Source: Micrasema longulum
Taxonomy: Eukaryota > Arthropoda > Insecta > Trichoptera > Brachycentridae
Direction of reading: 5' to 3'
Length of the DNA stretch: 64,000 nt
Assembly: GCA_022494885.1 (NCBI GenBank)
Contig: JAGVSM010000453.1
Span: 167,720 to 231,719, forward strand
Part shown: one piece after another, positions 48,108-59,129 of the stretch
Position numbering within the stretch: the first letter of the stretch is position 1
Layout: each line of letters begins with the position of its first letter
Made by a program: the position numbers and the translations under genes
Notes under the pieces: model-generated
Database searches by the model: none
What the model was told of the DNA's origin: nothing
What the model saw: only the letters and a program-made list of their open reading frames with translations

Positions 48108-49319
48108 ATTTCGAAAATATTTTTTAACAATAAAAAAGTTTGTAAAAAAAAACTACGTTTACATATCATGATTGTAGAATAACTACACTAGTATAATAAC
48201 ATAATAACTACGAAAGTCCTTAACTTTACAAGAGAGTAAGAGAGCGGTTTAATTTTTACCATAACTTGATAAGTATTAAAAAATATTCTTTGATAATTAG
48301 GTTATGTATATTTATTTTATTAAACCTGGAATATATAATCTGGAATAGTTAATGCCGCATTTTTCGCACATCCATCGTTGTTCTACGATCACGAAAATAT
48401 TATATTTGGTAATCATTTTTTAATCAACGCTGTAGATTTTTTTGCAGTCTCATTTTATAGAACATTTTTTGTTGGTGTGCGTATGCAGGCGAAACGTGTT
48501 CTACCGAGGGGCCAAAATTTTTACCTGTTATTATCTGTAAATTGGCACTACTGCGGAGGCCATTGACCAATCAAATAGCTTTGTCAAGTTTTGTATTGTG
48601 ATCGCTAACAGGTTGTAGTTTCGTAAACATAAACAAATTTATTTAATGATTTAATCTTGTTCTAGAACCTAAAATGTAAAATCATGAATTACAAATACTT
48701 TGAATAGTTATCTAACGGATTATTTTGTTATAATTAAGCTGCCAAGTTCTGAAAATCAAGACAAATAGTTCTTTATCCTGTGAAACCGATATCAAATTGT
48801 TTTTGTTAAACAGTTTGGTTTATGATAATTGTGAACTCGAGTATATACTTTATAAATGTAAGTAATTTATTATGTGTTATTTGTAATAATAAAAAAAACT
48901 CAGTTTTTATGAATTTGTGTGATTTGTGTCCTTTGCATTACTGTATTTTTTACTTGCAAATTACCATTATTTTATGATTCTCATATTATTTTATTATTTG
49001 CCTTACCATGCCCGTAAAAATATTTTTATACGCAGGCATTCAATAAATAAACTCGGTAAACCCAATACATAATATTTACATAGTTGTGATGTGCATTTTT
49101 CCCAAACATAACCTCTAAAAATTTTGGTGCCATTTGACATTCCATACATTACTGCCATCTGCCGACCAATAGATTTATTTAAAGAGTGTGAAAATTGTGC
49201 TATTTTACTTTCTGGGAAATTGTTATTTTAAAAAAAAGTATTTTTTTATGCCGTTTTTTAGCTGTAGACAAAACGGGGTCATCATTTTTTATCCAAGCCA
49301 TTTTAAATCGGCGGGAAGG

Positions 49320-49498
49320 ATGGGTACGCGTGTAGGTGGCGCTTGTTGCCCCGCCATGGGTGCTGAACGGGCCGGTCTTCCTGGACTTCTGAGAGACCTT
49401 CAGAGGTTATCTGAGGACCAAGACTCCGCTGATGTTGTTTTTCTTTTGGGACAACAAGAAGAACGGGTTTATGCCCACAGACTAATCTTATCTGCAAG
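49320..49498 (+). CDS. First coding exon of a BTB/POZ-domain protein (partial)
   Basis: The frame from ATG at 49320 encodes about 59 residues, ending in the start of a BTB/POZ domain: a leucine-rich lead (LLRDLQRLSEDQDSADVVF), then LLGQQEERVYAHRLILSAR. The pattern 'sDVvFllg...vyAHRlILsAR' is the beta1-beta2-alpha1 part of a BTB fold, a dimerisation domain used by cullin-3 adaptors and by transcription factors. The domain is cut at a consensus donor (GCAAG|GTGCGT, intron from 49499), leaving a phase-2 split codon. Reading on gives a stop soon after, as expected inside an intron. The exon is GC-rich in an AT-rich surround. I did not find the next exon on this strand, so the intron is long or the continuation lies beyond the window. 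GMD at 56.3 kb, on the same strand, could then be nested in that intron. The subfamily is unsure; BTBD19-like proteins have a comparable GQ..E.V.AHR string. An in-frame upstream Met exists at 49188 but lies in low-complexity AT-rich sequence. Confidence 0.75.
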
Positions 49499-52448
49499 GT
49501 GCGTAAAAAATACATTATTATTTTTCGCTTCTCAGTGAGTTTTTCCATTCTCGTCTCAAGCGCCTATCAATCAAAATGTGCTAAAGTGTAATGTTCAATT
49601 TAAAATAAATGTTTTTTATAAAACATTGAAAAGAGTGTTTTGAAAATAACTATTTGTAAAAAAATCTAACGCCAAGTTGTCCATATTTTTATTTTAGCGA
49701 AGTATCGAACCTTCTAGTAATAAAATAAGTCGCCAGGGGATTAAAGTACCTGGCTACCGTGTACGTGTACGCAATATATTATATTATTTTAGAACTGTTT
49801 TGTGTTACCTTAAAAATAATTGAAAACACACATTTATTTACTGCAGTAAAATTATGAATTTTATCATAGACAATTTGGATACCACTATTGTAATTTGAAT
49901 GAACTTTTTTGTAAGCTAACTATAATATTAACTCGTTTAAACTTTAACTTAGAAAATAATGATTTGCTGATGTTATGTGTCATATTTTCAGTGTCACAAA
50001 TAGTACAAGATGGTCTCAGTAATATATAAGTAGACTCATTTCTATCATTTGTTGAGTGGTACAAATAATATACGTAAGAGTTTTAATATCAAAATCGAAC
50101 ACTGATTTGAGTTTACTAAAACTGTTTATTTTATTTTTAAACACAATAACAAAAAAATCGGACAATTGTTTCGCCTTGCTAGGGCATTTTTAAACTAATG
50201 TATGTAGAATAAGTTAGTTCTGGTAGTACAAATATAGGCGGGTTCTACGTTCAAAGAGTACGGGAGGAATGCGGTTATGTGTTTTGACTCTGCCCAGTTG
50301 AGTTTCGATAAAAATTGGCGCCTCGATTTTCAAGAATATAATATATTCATGAATCGACCAGCTAATTTTTCTTGAAACTCAACGGTACAGCGTCACAACA
50401 CATTACCGCATTCCTTCCTTGAAAGTAGACCCCGACTAAAGACTCATTTCTGTCCCATATTTAATGGTTCAAGTAGTATATCTGGAATATTTATGTTATT
50501 TGTACAAATTACTCGAATCTTGTTACACAAATAAGATGATCGGTGAATAATGAACTATTTCGCAAAATATGAGTTCTGTTGCTAAATAATTAGGTTCATA
50601 ATAAGGTTTTTTTGGTCCCCTGAAAAGTTACACTTTTGCAGTTAAACTATTATATCCGCCGATCAAAGATATGTTTAAAAAAAAATAAGGAACATTAAAT
50701 AGTAAACATTTTTTTTTGAAATCCCAAATTGGAAAGGAAACCTATCCAGCTTTTATTTCCTAATTTTTTTTACACGGGACTGTATGGAAGGTAACCCCCG
50801 TGTAAAAAAAAGTTCCAGTGTATTTTAACCAGCCGAAGAATGTGAATTTAATAATAGTATTACCTACCAACATGGGCAATATAGGGTGGTGCACCTACAT
50901 CTCCACTTTCTATGGAAGTAATAAAAGCCAGCCGCAGGTAGGCGGGCCGCCCTAATGCACAAGTTATTAGGCTCGCCAGGAAGGGCGGGAATCACCGCCC
51001 GTAACCGCCCTCCACTTACTCAAAATCAAAGATTTACTTTATTTATTTACAAACAAGAAACAACTTCGTGGGCGGATTTGTAAAAAATAAATTTAAATGG
51101 AACCAAATGGATGTCACCGCGTGTGACAGGTGACAAGTATTTTAATGAAAAACAGAAAGGTTTACGCTAATTAAAACCATCCAATCTAATTGGATGAGAG
51201 CTAACATAGATCGTGTTAATTAATCCTTATTTTTTACTTTTTATATCTCGTATTCTTATACGTAGTTCTTTGTTTTCGCAGATACGGGAAAATAGAAAAT
51301 ATACATTTATAGGGCTTATGACATGTATCTGACTAGTTATTTTACTATGTTTTTTTTAAGTAATTTTTTCACTATGCATATACTCGTATATATATATATT
51401 TAATTTTTTTACGTCTTTTACTATGTTTCTTGCTATGTATTTTTTTTTTACTACGTATTTACTGGGTTGATTTATTAATTTATTTATACAAAAATACATA
51501 CATATTATAAAAAAATGCAATAATAACGCATCCCAAACTCTATGAGGCCAAAGGCCCTGTGTTGAGTTGGGATACATCATAATGGAAAGTAGAAGCACGT
51601 ACATAATTAAATAATACCAAAAAAATATATATTATTTCACTAACATACATATATTTCAAAGGGCATCTGGACAACACACTCAAGTATATAAATCTATGCA
51701 ATATCTCGCAGCAGTCTTCTGCAATGGTCTCTTCCTTTAGGCAAAATCCAGACTTGTACACTCCTCCTGAAAATGGCTTTCGTTTTGAAGAACTTAATAT
51801 GTTTATCCAGGACTTTGTCATTGTCTTGGCGCCACAACACCGTGCGTGTTTTTGGAGTTAAAAAATTCAAATTACAGGAAAGTTTGTGAATATGTTTTTT
51901 TACTGTCTTTCACTATGTTTCTTACTATGTATTTTTATTTATTTATTTATTCATACTTTTCGCTTACAAACTATAATTAATAATAAAAACAATGTGACCT
52001 CACTGGGATTTTCCGTGCCGAGGACACTTAACAATTTAGTTTTTTTGAAATTACATTTGAGAATAAACAAAGAAGACTAACTTAAAAAACAAACATAATT
52101 AACAAATATACACACACACACAGTTTTAAAAACAAGGTATTTATGTACATCTAAATTATTTATATTACAAAACACAATGAAAATAACAAAAACCTAACAT
52201 AAGCTATACAGTTGTGGAGCAGTTGATTCAGTATTGGTATTCAGTAACGTTTTTTACCAAGTTTTTTGCTACATTTTTTTACTATGTTTTTTACTATGTT
52301 TTTCACTACGACTACTACCTTTATTTATTTTTTCTATGTATTGATTACTGTTTTTATATATATTTTTTTGACTGGCTTCTAAGCCTAAATAACCCTAGTT
52401 AGATAGTCAAAGCAACTTTGTATAAATGTATAAATGTACATAATATAA
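49499..52448 (+). other. Start of the BTB-gene intron; no further exon found
   Basis: AT-rich. A CCTACCCGCC-like GC-richer patch at 50920-51010 and repeated TTTTACTATG strings at 51340-51460 and 52270-52310 are present. A short inverted pair, GGTTCTACGTTCAAAGAGTA near 50241 and GGAAAGTAGACCCCGACT near 50416, with CAACGGTACAGC nearby, suggests another fold-back element. No BTB or Kelch continuation was recognised. Confidence 0.4.
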
Positions 52449-52655
52449 TAGTCGTGGCGCAGTTGGTTAGACGGCCGACTGTGAAACTGGCGTCGCGGGT
52501 TCGATTCGCGCCAGTTGCAAGAAATAAATCCATGAAAGATTTTTTCTCAATTGGTCTGGGTGTTGATGTGTATTACCTCCTTCCATATCCCCTCTTTCCA
52601 CCAGCTGACAAGCCTCTAAAAGAGAGGCTTAGCGGGTTATTCCTTAAAAAATAAT
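52449..52655 (+). mobile_element. tRNA-derived SINE, family C
   Basis: Head GTCGTGGCGCAGTTGGTTAG (A box) and GCGGGTTCGATTCGCGCC (B box) spaced like a tRNA, but acceptor and anticodon stems pair poorly, so it is not a functional tRNA. The unrelated body includes CCAGCTGACAAGCCTCTAAA and a small AGCCTCT..AGAGGCT hairpin, ending GGGTTATTCC and an A-rich tail. Confidence 0.7.
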
Positions 52656-53304
52656 AATATGTAAACACCCATAACTCTTGACGTTTTCATTCATATGTGA
52701 TTATAAATCTTCTGATTAGTTAAACGATGTAAATCTACACCATAACATTACATAATAATATGTATGTACGCACCTCGGATACAGCAATATTACGCTTCAT
52801 GATAATTTAATTACAAGAGAATTGTATTATCTTAATGCTTTCAACTCTCAACTCTCAACTAAGCAGTGGGTACGACTAATGACATTAAAGTACAGTTCAT
52901 TAATGGAACCTAACTCACTTTAAGTATTCCGTATACATACACTAATTCACACACATTCGAAAAATAACTACGTATTTGAGGTGGGTGGTCCAATCATTGT
53001 GCTATTTTAAGTAATAATAAAATTTTAAAAAACTAGATTAACATTCAATTACATATCCTCGTTCCGTTATATTGATCCATGTATTCCACGCGATCATGAA
53101 TAACTTCTGAGATAAACTGGAGTTTTCGATGAGGAAATGGAAATATTTTAATAAAATTTCAATTAAGCACGGTCAATTTATTGTATGTAAGGCTATATAC
53201 TGCGAATGCCTCCTGGGTTCCGATTACAATGGGAAGTTGACAGAGTTATATTTTTCAATTTCCAATTAATTTTTTTATATACTTATATGCTTCAAATAAG
53301 GAAT

Positions 53305-53546
53305 CATCATCATCTTTCCCTGTCTGCATCGGTACACCAATCGCAGCGTATCTTGATCATTTTTGTTACATAAAGGTAAGATGATCAGTCTTATGCTTCA
53401 GGTACCAGTCCATAGACTATGAAATATTTTAGTGTGAAAACACCCTATTAAATAAATATTGCATATTAACCCTGTCGGGAATCGAACCCGAGACCTCTGG
53501 CATGGTAGGCAAAAATGCGCCGACCATTACACCACGAGGCCGACAC
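53305..53546 (-). mobile_element. tRNA-derived SINE, family A (best copy)
   Basis: On the minus strand a tRNA-like head (TCGGCCTCGTGGTGTAATGG as A-box region, GGTCTCGGGTTCGATTCCCG as B-box region) is followed by AATATTTATTTAATAGGGTG, a TGGACTGGTACCTGAAGCAT block, and a 3' end GATACGCTGCGATTGGTGTA with a GATGATGATGATTC tail. It is flanked by an 8-bp direct repeat TAAGGAAT (53297-53304 and 53547-53554). This is the reference copy for the family in this window. Transcribed by RNA polymerase III when active. Confidence 0.85.
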
Positions 53547-53554
53547 TAAGGAAT

Positions 53555-54934
53555 GGACATGGAATAATAATGCTGATTTTTTACTACTAAACGCTTCGAA
53601 ATTTTAAAGTACACTTTAAAATCCTACGAGAGGTATTTTTTTTAAATGTACTTGTTAAAAAAACTCTAAATCTTCCACAATATCATTTCCTCATTATGCG
53701 TCGTTAATAGGTGGCTTTACGTTATTGCTTTGTAAATTATTTGTGAGGGTTAACTTTTAGCTTTAATGCACTCCTCTAATTCACTGTCAATCATGGATAA
53801 TTTCGTTTTCAATTCATGAGGGATGTTCTTACAAATTGAGTTATGAATTCACAAAGCATGATTCTTCGAATTACGTTTGGCAATGCATACAATGAAATTT
53901 TACAAAATTCTCAAATGTTTTTTATTTTAGAAATACGGTTTTTTTAGTTAGAATAGTATTGGTAAATTATAAAATGTGAAGCGATGTATTTTTTTCCCAT
54001 AAAGCTGTATTATAAAAATATCTTTCGCAGGCCGAAATAGTAAATAATTATAAATGCCCCTTCTGATAACGTATTATATATGTAAGGTATTTTTAAGATG
54101 AAATATGAGAAAGTTAAATTTACTTCAAATAAAACGATTTAATTCGAGTTCGATAATTTGAAACGATTTTCTTCTTAAAATATGTTACAAGTTATAGTGT
54201 GTACATATATAAAGTTATAAATACCGTAAGTTTGGTTGGTTAGTTAAGTTAACTATAATAATAAAAATGCTTTGTTCGGTTTTTTTATTTTTTTTTAATT
54301 GGAGTTGCTTTATTATTTACCTTGCTTACATAATACAAGGTTTATATTTAAAAAATGGATTTTTCTGCAATTAAATTTCTTCAAATTTATCTAAACTGTT
54401 GGGATTAGGAGGGATATACTAATGTGGGCCAACCAGGAACTTCTCAGCATTTGCTCATGTGGAGAAGAAACCACTCAAAACTCTTCAGGAGAAGCCGGCC
54501 TGTTGGCAGTAGTCAACAGGCCTTCCGTTCCACTAGAGGAGTGTTTGGCATTTTCTTCCCTACTTTGGTTTATTTTACCAATTGCATGCACTGTATTGAC
54601 CATGTATGATACCACCTCTCGTGCTCGAGTTTTTTATTACCTATCACCGATGGGATGACGCATAGATCTTCTAGAGAGCTTGAAACGATGCAGGTAGCTC
54701 ATAAACCCACCATGACCCGTAAGCATCTGGGTAAGCTCGTAGCCAGCAATCTGCATTCTCCTGAAATCATAAGCATGGAAAATGGTAGGGGAAAACATTT
54801 TAGTTATACTTCCGGTAGGTTCACTTAAATAACGATCGTTCCAGAGTTGAGGGGTTCTGCTTCTTTTTTTCTTTAGGCAAAGCTGAGCGGGAAATCAGCG
54901 AAATCGGGGGCTGTCTTCTTGAGCTTTGTTCGCT
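53555..54934. other. No gene assigned
   Basis: AT-rich to 54.4 kb; then a GC-richer stretch (54420-54920) with two overlapping plus frames of 61-78 codons and no known domain. It abuts the ribozyme-bearing inverted repeat and may belong to the same retroelement. Confidence 0.4.
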
Positions 54935-54962
54935 TTAATTCCACTTTTATTTATAATTTTCA

Positions 54963-55003
54963 CCAGTGACTGAGTATCGTCGTGACCGACATCGTCAGAC
55001 TAG
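54963..55003 (-). ncRNA. Hammerhead-like ribozyme, left arm of the 55.0 kb inverted repeat
   Basis: On the minus strand the order is stem-I strand CTAGT, core CTGACGA (54992-54998), one extra T, stem II GTCG/CGAC with loop GTCA (54979-54990), GATA (54975-54978) where GAAA is expected, a two-pair stem III (AC with GT around TCA), the cleavage triplet GTC (54968-54970), and stem-I strand ACTGG (54963-54967). CTAGT and ACTGG pair in five of five positions (one G-U). This is the type-I architecture with minimal stem III reported for Penelope-like elements. The A-to-T change in GAAA would probably impair self-cleavage. Confidence 0.65.
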
Positions 55004-55011
55004 TCCGAACA

Positions 55012-55052
55012 TCAATCTGACGTAGTCGGTAGCGACGAAACACGGTTACTGG
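55012..55052 (+). ncRNA. Hammerhead-like ribozyme, right arm of the 55.0 kb inverted repeat
   Basis: Core CTGACGT (55017-55023, final A replaced by T), one extra A, stem II GTCG/CGAC with loop GTAG (55025-55036), intact GAAA (55037-55040), two-pair stem III (AC with GT), cleavage triplet GTT (55045-55047), and stem-I strand ACTGG (55048-55052). The stem-I partner TCAAT pairs at four of five positions including a wobble. It complements the defects of the left arm: each copy lacks a different core base, so their consensus would be nearly canonical. Probably inactive as it stands. Confidence 0.6.
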
Positions 55053-55082
55053 TAAAAATTATAAATAAAAGTGGGATTAAAA

Positions 55083-55344
55083 TAATGTAAAACTAATGTT
55101 AGTAAATATTGGTATAAAACCACTTACCGACTTTTTTAGTCCACCGGTTTAGAGACGTACCCGTCTCTTCGTCAGGACACTAACTACACCAACATGCTAA
55201 TACTAAAATACACATCCACCTTCACCGTAGTATATATATGTAGTATTTCCAAAAATACATAAATCATATGTAAATTTATAGAGATCTGAACAAAGTCGGT
55301 AAGTGTTTATATACTAATATTTACTAACATTAGTTAAAATATTT
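55083..55344 (-). mobile_element. Inverted-repeat element with hammerhead-like motif, copy 2
   Basis: About 260 bp bounded by imperfect inverted repeats of about 50 bp. The left end includes AACCACTTACCGACTTTTT and the right end AAAGTCGGTAAGTG followed by TAATATTTACTAAC. Reading the minus strand, a hammerhead-like core lies just inside the downstream repeat: CTGACGA (55169-55175), extra A, stem II GAGAC/GTCTC with loop GGGTAC, then TAAA where GAAA is expected, then CCGGTG and GAC where GTC is expected. It shares this layout with the copy at 45.5 kb. No open frame of note. Confidence 0.65.
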
Positions 55345-56306
55345 GACAACAAAGTTAATGGTTTAAACATCAATAATAAAAACTGTATATTTATTATTAC
55401 TTATAATTAAAATGCAGTTCCACCGTAAAACGTCAGTAGAAAAACTCAATCTGTATTTAAAAAAAGTAGTTAACGTTTAGTTAAATTACGTTATAAAAAA
55501 TTGTTTTTGTTTTTCACTCTTTTTTTTTTTGCTTTTCTTTAAGTGTTTTCTTTGTGCATTTTCCTAAGCTGAATGGAATGTTGACACTCGCATTTTATAA
55601 TGTTTATTATTTCTTATGAATAATATTATGTACCTTCCTTTTACATATGCACACCTTTTTCAAAAAACCTTTATTATTATTTAAAATAATTTATTTGATT
55701 TGAATTTATTTATTTTATTTCACAAATTATGAATATTTTTTAAAGTTTATCTAAGTAAACGTATTTTATCCAGCTTATATTTTCAGCTTCGCTGCATTAT
55801 GCCGTGTTTACTAGAATCTTTATTTCATAAGGATTTTTGTGTTTGAACAGTATTCATGCGACGTTTTTGACATCGGTCAATATTGTCTTGTACGTAGACT
55901 CGGACCCCGGGGCTGTGAAAATCAATCGTCTCACAACCCACCCGCTTATTTACTTACTGGGGGTTCGGACCCAGGGTCTGGACAGATCATGCGGCGAATA
56001 TTTCACCCTTCGGGCAGTTTGATATTGCGCCCCCGACAAATGGAGAATTTCAATATTTACGCGATTCTTTAGTCTGTGTTTTATCATATTTGATATTGCG
56101 CAAAAACACTTTTCCTTTATCTTTTGTATTCGATCGTTGCAACACGCCGAAGAACTTTTCTTCAACCTTCGAGATTTATAGTTTCATATTTTTTTAAAAC
56201 ACGATATATTATGCGAGTGAGTCACGATGTTTATTTATGTTTGTAAATAGCTGTGTGGATTTAACATTATTGTTCAAATGGGTATCGTAGGAAACTTCAG
56301 TCTGCG
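55345..56306. other. Upstream region of GMD
   Basis: AT-rich, with a GC-richer patch at 55880-56040 (CTCGGACCCCGGGGCTGTG) that could be promoter-proximal or an untranslated exon. No TATA box or initiator was assigned confidently. Confidence 0.35.
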
Positions 56307-57419
56307 TTGATATCTAGAAAGAAAAGTATATCGTTTCATTTAATACACGCTATGTCCAGTGAACTGCAAACCCCAAGAAAGGTAGCCCTCATCACCGGAA
56401 TAACAGGACAAGATGGTTCTTATCTGGCGGAGTTTCTAATATCAAAAAGTTACGAAGTTCACGGCATAATTAGGCGAAGCAGTTCGTTTAATACCGGCCG
56501 CATCGAACATCTCTATGGGGACCCGAAATCACATCGCGAAGGCATGATGCATCTTCATTACGGAGACATGACCGACTCGGGGAGTCTGGTGTCTATCGTG
56601 GCGCGGGTTCGTCCGTCCGAAGTTTATAATCTAGCAGCTCAAAGCCATGTAAAAGTATCCTTCGAAATGAGTGAATACACGGCACAAGTCGATGCATTCG
56701 GGACGCTTGCACTTCTACAGGCATTACGATCCACAGGTGTCAACGCTAAATTTTACCAGGCGTCTTCTTCGGAACTCTTCGGAAGTGCTCCACCTCCGCA
56801 AAGTGAGACCACGCCATTTTATCCGAGATCTCCGTACGCTGTGGCGAAGATGTTTGCCTATTGGATCGTAATAAACTATCGCGAAGCTTACGGCATATTC
56901 GCTTCTAACGGTATTCTGTTCAACCACGAGTCTCCCAGGCGAGGAGAGAGCTTCGTAACTCGCAAAATTACTCGAAGTGTCGCCAAAATAAGTCTGGGTC
57001 TTTTGGACTTCATGGAACTTGGGAACCTCGACAGTCGCAGAGATTGGGGCCATGCCAAAGACTACGTAGAAGCCATGTGGACCATGCTGCAGCAGGACAA
57101 GCCTGGAGACTACGTCATCGCTACTGGAGAGTCTCGATCTGTCAGAGAGTTCGTTGAAGCGGCATTCTGTTACGTAGGGCGTACTATCCGCTGGCAAGGA
57201 TCTGGTACTGATGAAGTAGGCATAGACGGAGCTACAGGAAAAATACTAGTAAAAGTTAATGCGAAGCTTTTTAGGCCGACTGAAGTAGATTTCTTACTAG
57301 GCGATCCCTCAAAATCTAAAAGAGAACTTGGCTGGTTCACAAAAACGTCTTTCAATGAGTTAGTTAAAGATATGATGGATTCTGACATTGCGTTAATGAA
57401 GAAAAATCCTTTGGCATAG
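56307..57419 (+). CDS. Gmd: GDP-mannose 4,6-dehydratase, intronless
   Basis: This enzyme converts GDP-D-mannose to GDP-4-keto-6-deoxy-D-mannose using bound NADP, the first step of cytosolic de novo GDP-fucose synthesis that feeds fucosylation, including Notch O-fucose. The 370-residue frame is open throughout and resembles animal GMD over its whole length. Visible landmarks are the Rossmann loop GITGQDG (31-37), [15 protein letters not shown] just after it, the SSSELFG segment (153-159, with Ser where many homologues have the catalytic Thr, then the conserved Glu156), the SPYAVAK stretch with the short-chain dehydrogenase YxxxK (Tyr177, Lys181), [16 protein letters not shown], and [14 protein letters not shown]. 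The first Met adds 15 residues of unusual composition. The Met at 56352 (MSSELQ, 355 residues) lies closer to the conserved core and is an equally good start. A polyadenylation signal follows at 57656. The absence of introns fits either a naturally single-exon gene or a functional retrocopy. Base composition is clearly more GC-rich than the flanks. Confidence 0.96.
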   Translation: MISRKKSISFHLIHAMSSELQTPRKVALITGITGQDGSYLAEFLISKSYEVHGIIRRSSSFNTGRIEHLYGDPKSHREGMMHLHYGDMTDSGSLVSIVARVRPSEVYNLAAQSHVKVSFEMSEYTAQVDAFGTLALLQALRSTGVNAKFYQASSSELFGSAPPPQSETTPFYPRSPYAVAKMFAYWIVINYREAYGIFASNGILFNHESPRRGESFVTRKITRSVAKISLGLLDFMELGNLDSRRDWGHAKDYVEAMWTMLQQDKPGDYVIATGESRSVREFVEAAFCYVGRTIRWQGSGTDEVGIDGATGKILVKVNAKLFRPTEVDFLLGDPSKSKRELGWFTKTSFNELVKDMMDSDIALMKKNPLA

Positions 57420-57655
57420 TTTTATGTTTAATTATTATTTAAATTTTTTTTATTAATATATCGGTTTAAACATCAAACATGTATTTAATTTTGGAAACAA
57501 GCATTTATAAAATATAATCGCCTTCAGATAATATAATTATGCATCCAAAAAAAACGGCGAAAGAATTGTTTTTTGTGTATTTATGTACAACGTATTTGAA
57601 AGGTAATTATAGATAAGCTTTAAATCCGCATGAGACGTTAAATGTAAGAAAGGGA

Positions 57656-57661
57656 AATAAA
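57656..57661 (+). promoter_or_regulatory. Polyadenylation signal of GMD
   Basis: AATAAA lies about 240 bases after the GMD stop codon and is followed by a T-rich stretch, which would give a short 3' untranslated region. Other AATAAA strings occur by chance in such AT-rich DNA, so only the position supports this one. Confidence 0.5.
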
Positions 57662-59129
57662 ATGTTTATTACTTTTCCAGGTAGTATTACTTTTTTCCAT
57701 AGAGGAAGATACATCCTGCTGTAGTTCTATGGAAGAACTGTTTTTATCAGAGATCCTGGGATAATGTTTATGTTCTTTTTTAGTATCTAAAACAAGCCAT
57801 TGAACTGGCGTTTATGAGTCCATTTTCCTTTCCTAGTGGAAATAAATGATCCTCTGGGAAATTCACAGCTCTTTTGACCGTGACTCGGCATATTTCAGAA
57901 CTTAAGGAATAAGGCTCTTCCTTTTTCTATTCGCTATTCATCCCTTACGACCTTGTCCTTTAAGCTTACTCTAACTCCGTAAGAAAATGAAAAATTACAC
58001 TGGCGCCCTATCCTTTTACTTTTGTCTTAAGATACCTAGCATACACTTTTGTCCAAAATAAATAGTGTAAGTAATAAAAAAATATACTGAACTAGATGTC
58101 TTTTTCTAAACGAATACTAAATATTTCATAAAAATACTCGTTCATTAGTGAACGTATTTTGAAACACAAATCTTTATTAAAATGTCAGAAACAAATGTAT
58201 GTATTTTATCTTTAATTTTACGCTAAATTTAGTATGTGCATCAAATAACCAGAATTTAAATCATCTTTACCCACTGTACTAAATAAGGCAGTTTTCTACA
58301 CAAGCAAGTGTTCGTGGTCGCGTTTTATTTTGAAAACCATTTTAATTTAAGATATCTAAAATGGGATAAACCATACTTATTCAATGTTAGAGAACATTTT
58401 AGTTCGTTTTTATTGCGCCCCTTTTAAATTAAAACAGGTCCCATGGTGCGGACTAACGGACTCCGGATCATAAGCTGAGGTCTATTTAATTTTTTATTTT
58501 ATTTTGTTAATTCAGAAAAAAAACAGCAATACAAAAAAATATACAAAAAATCACAAAAAAACATAAAATAAAGCCAAATCTTTTTTCCACATAAATACAA
58601 TTATAAAAATCCAGTTCAGTTAGATATTAATTGATAGAAATGCATGTGTGCGAGTTTTTTTTTGTGTGAGGATGCGTGTGTAAAAAAGTGGAGTGTGGTT
58701 TTGGTAGGTATGTGAATATGTGTGTGATTGTATATGGGTGTGAGGGTAGGTTTTTGAGAGTAGGTCTATGATTTGAACCCTAAACTTCTACAATTTGATT
58801 CTAAGCTAAAATGAGCATTTATATGTGTGCAAATATTTTAAATATTTGTTTTGCGAAATAAAAAAAAACCTAATTTAATTTTGATTAAATTGGGAAAGTA
58901 TATTTCTTACCACAATAATTTGAATTGTTCGGATATGTATATGTACCATATCTTCACTACATTTTATCTTATAACATTATTTAGGTAGTTTGTCTGTATT
59001 AATAGTATTTTGTGTAAGAATTACAATTCTTAGAATCCACTTTGTTTCACAACATGAACAAAATTCTCATTATTTTCTTGTATCGTATTTTAGAGCTCAT
59101 TGTAGGAATAAGTCTCTATAAGTCCTTTG
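57662..59129. other. No gene; short GT-rich tract
   Basis: A GTGTGNATGTG-rich tract at 58640-58760 is the complement-type of the CA-rich LINE ends at 39.4 and 45.1 kb. Otherwise anonymous. Confidence 0.45.

Larger units (their letters stand above)
54935..55080. repeat. Inverted repeat carrying two head-to-head hammerhead-like ribozymes
   Basis: The left arm (TTTAATTCCACTTTTATTTA...) and the reverse complement of the right arm match over about 60-65 bases around a short centre. Each arm, read outward from the centre, contains a hammerhead-like core (54963-55003 on the minus strand, 55012-55052 on the plus strand). The ends lie next to a second ribozyme-bearing element that starts at about 55083. 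Interpretation: fused inverted terminal parts of a Penelope-like or related retroelement. What is seen is the repeat and the motifs; the element assignment is inferred. Confidence 0.75.

Noticed and set aside
48478..48520. CGAAACGTG near a GCAGGCG stretch, possible hammerhead
   Set aside because: There is no CTGANGA core upstream.
52449..52520. Possible second tRNA gene with GTG in the anticodon position
   Set aside because: A and B boxes are good, but the acceptor and anticodon stems do not pair and the sequence continues into a SINE body.
56724..57197. 157-codon minus-strand frame within GMD
   Set aside because: It is the antisense shadow of the GMD coding sequence.
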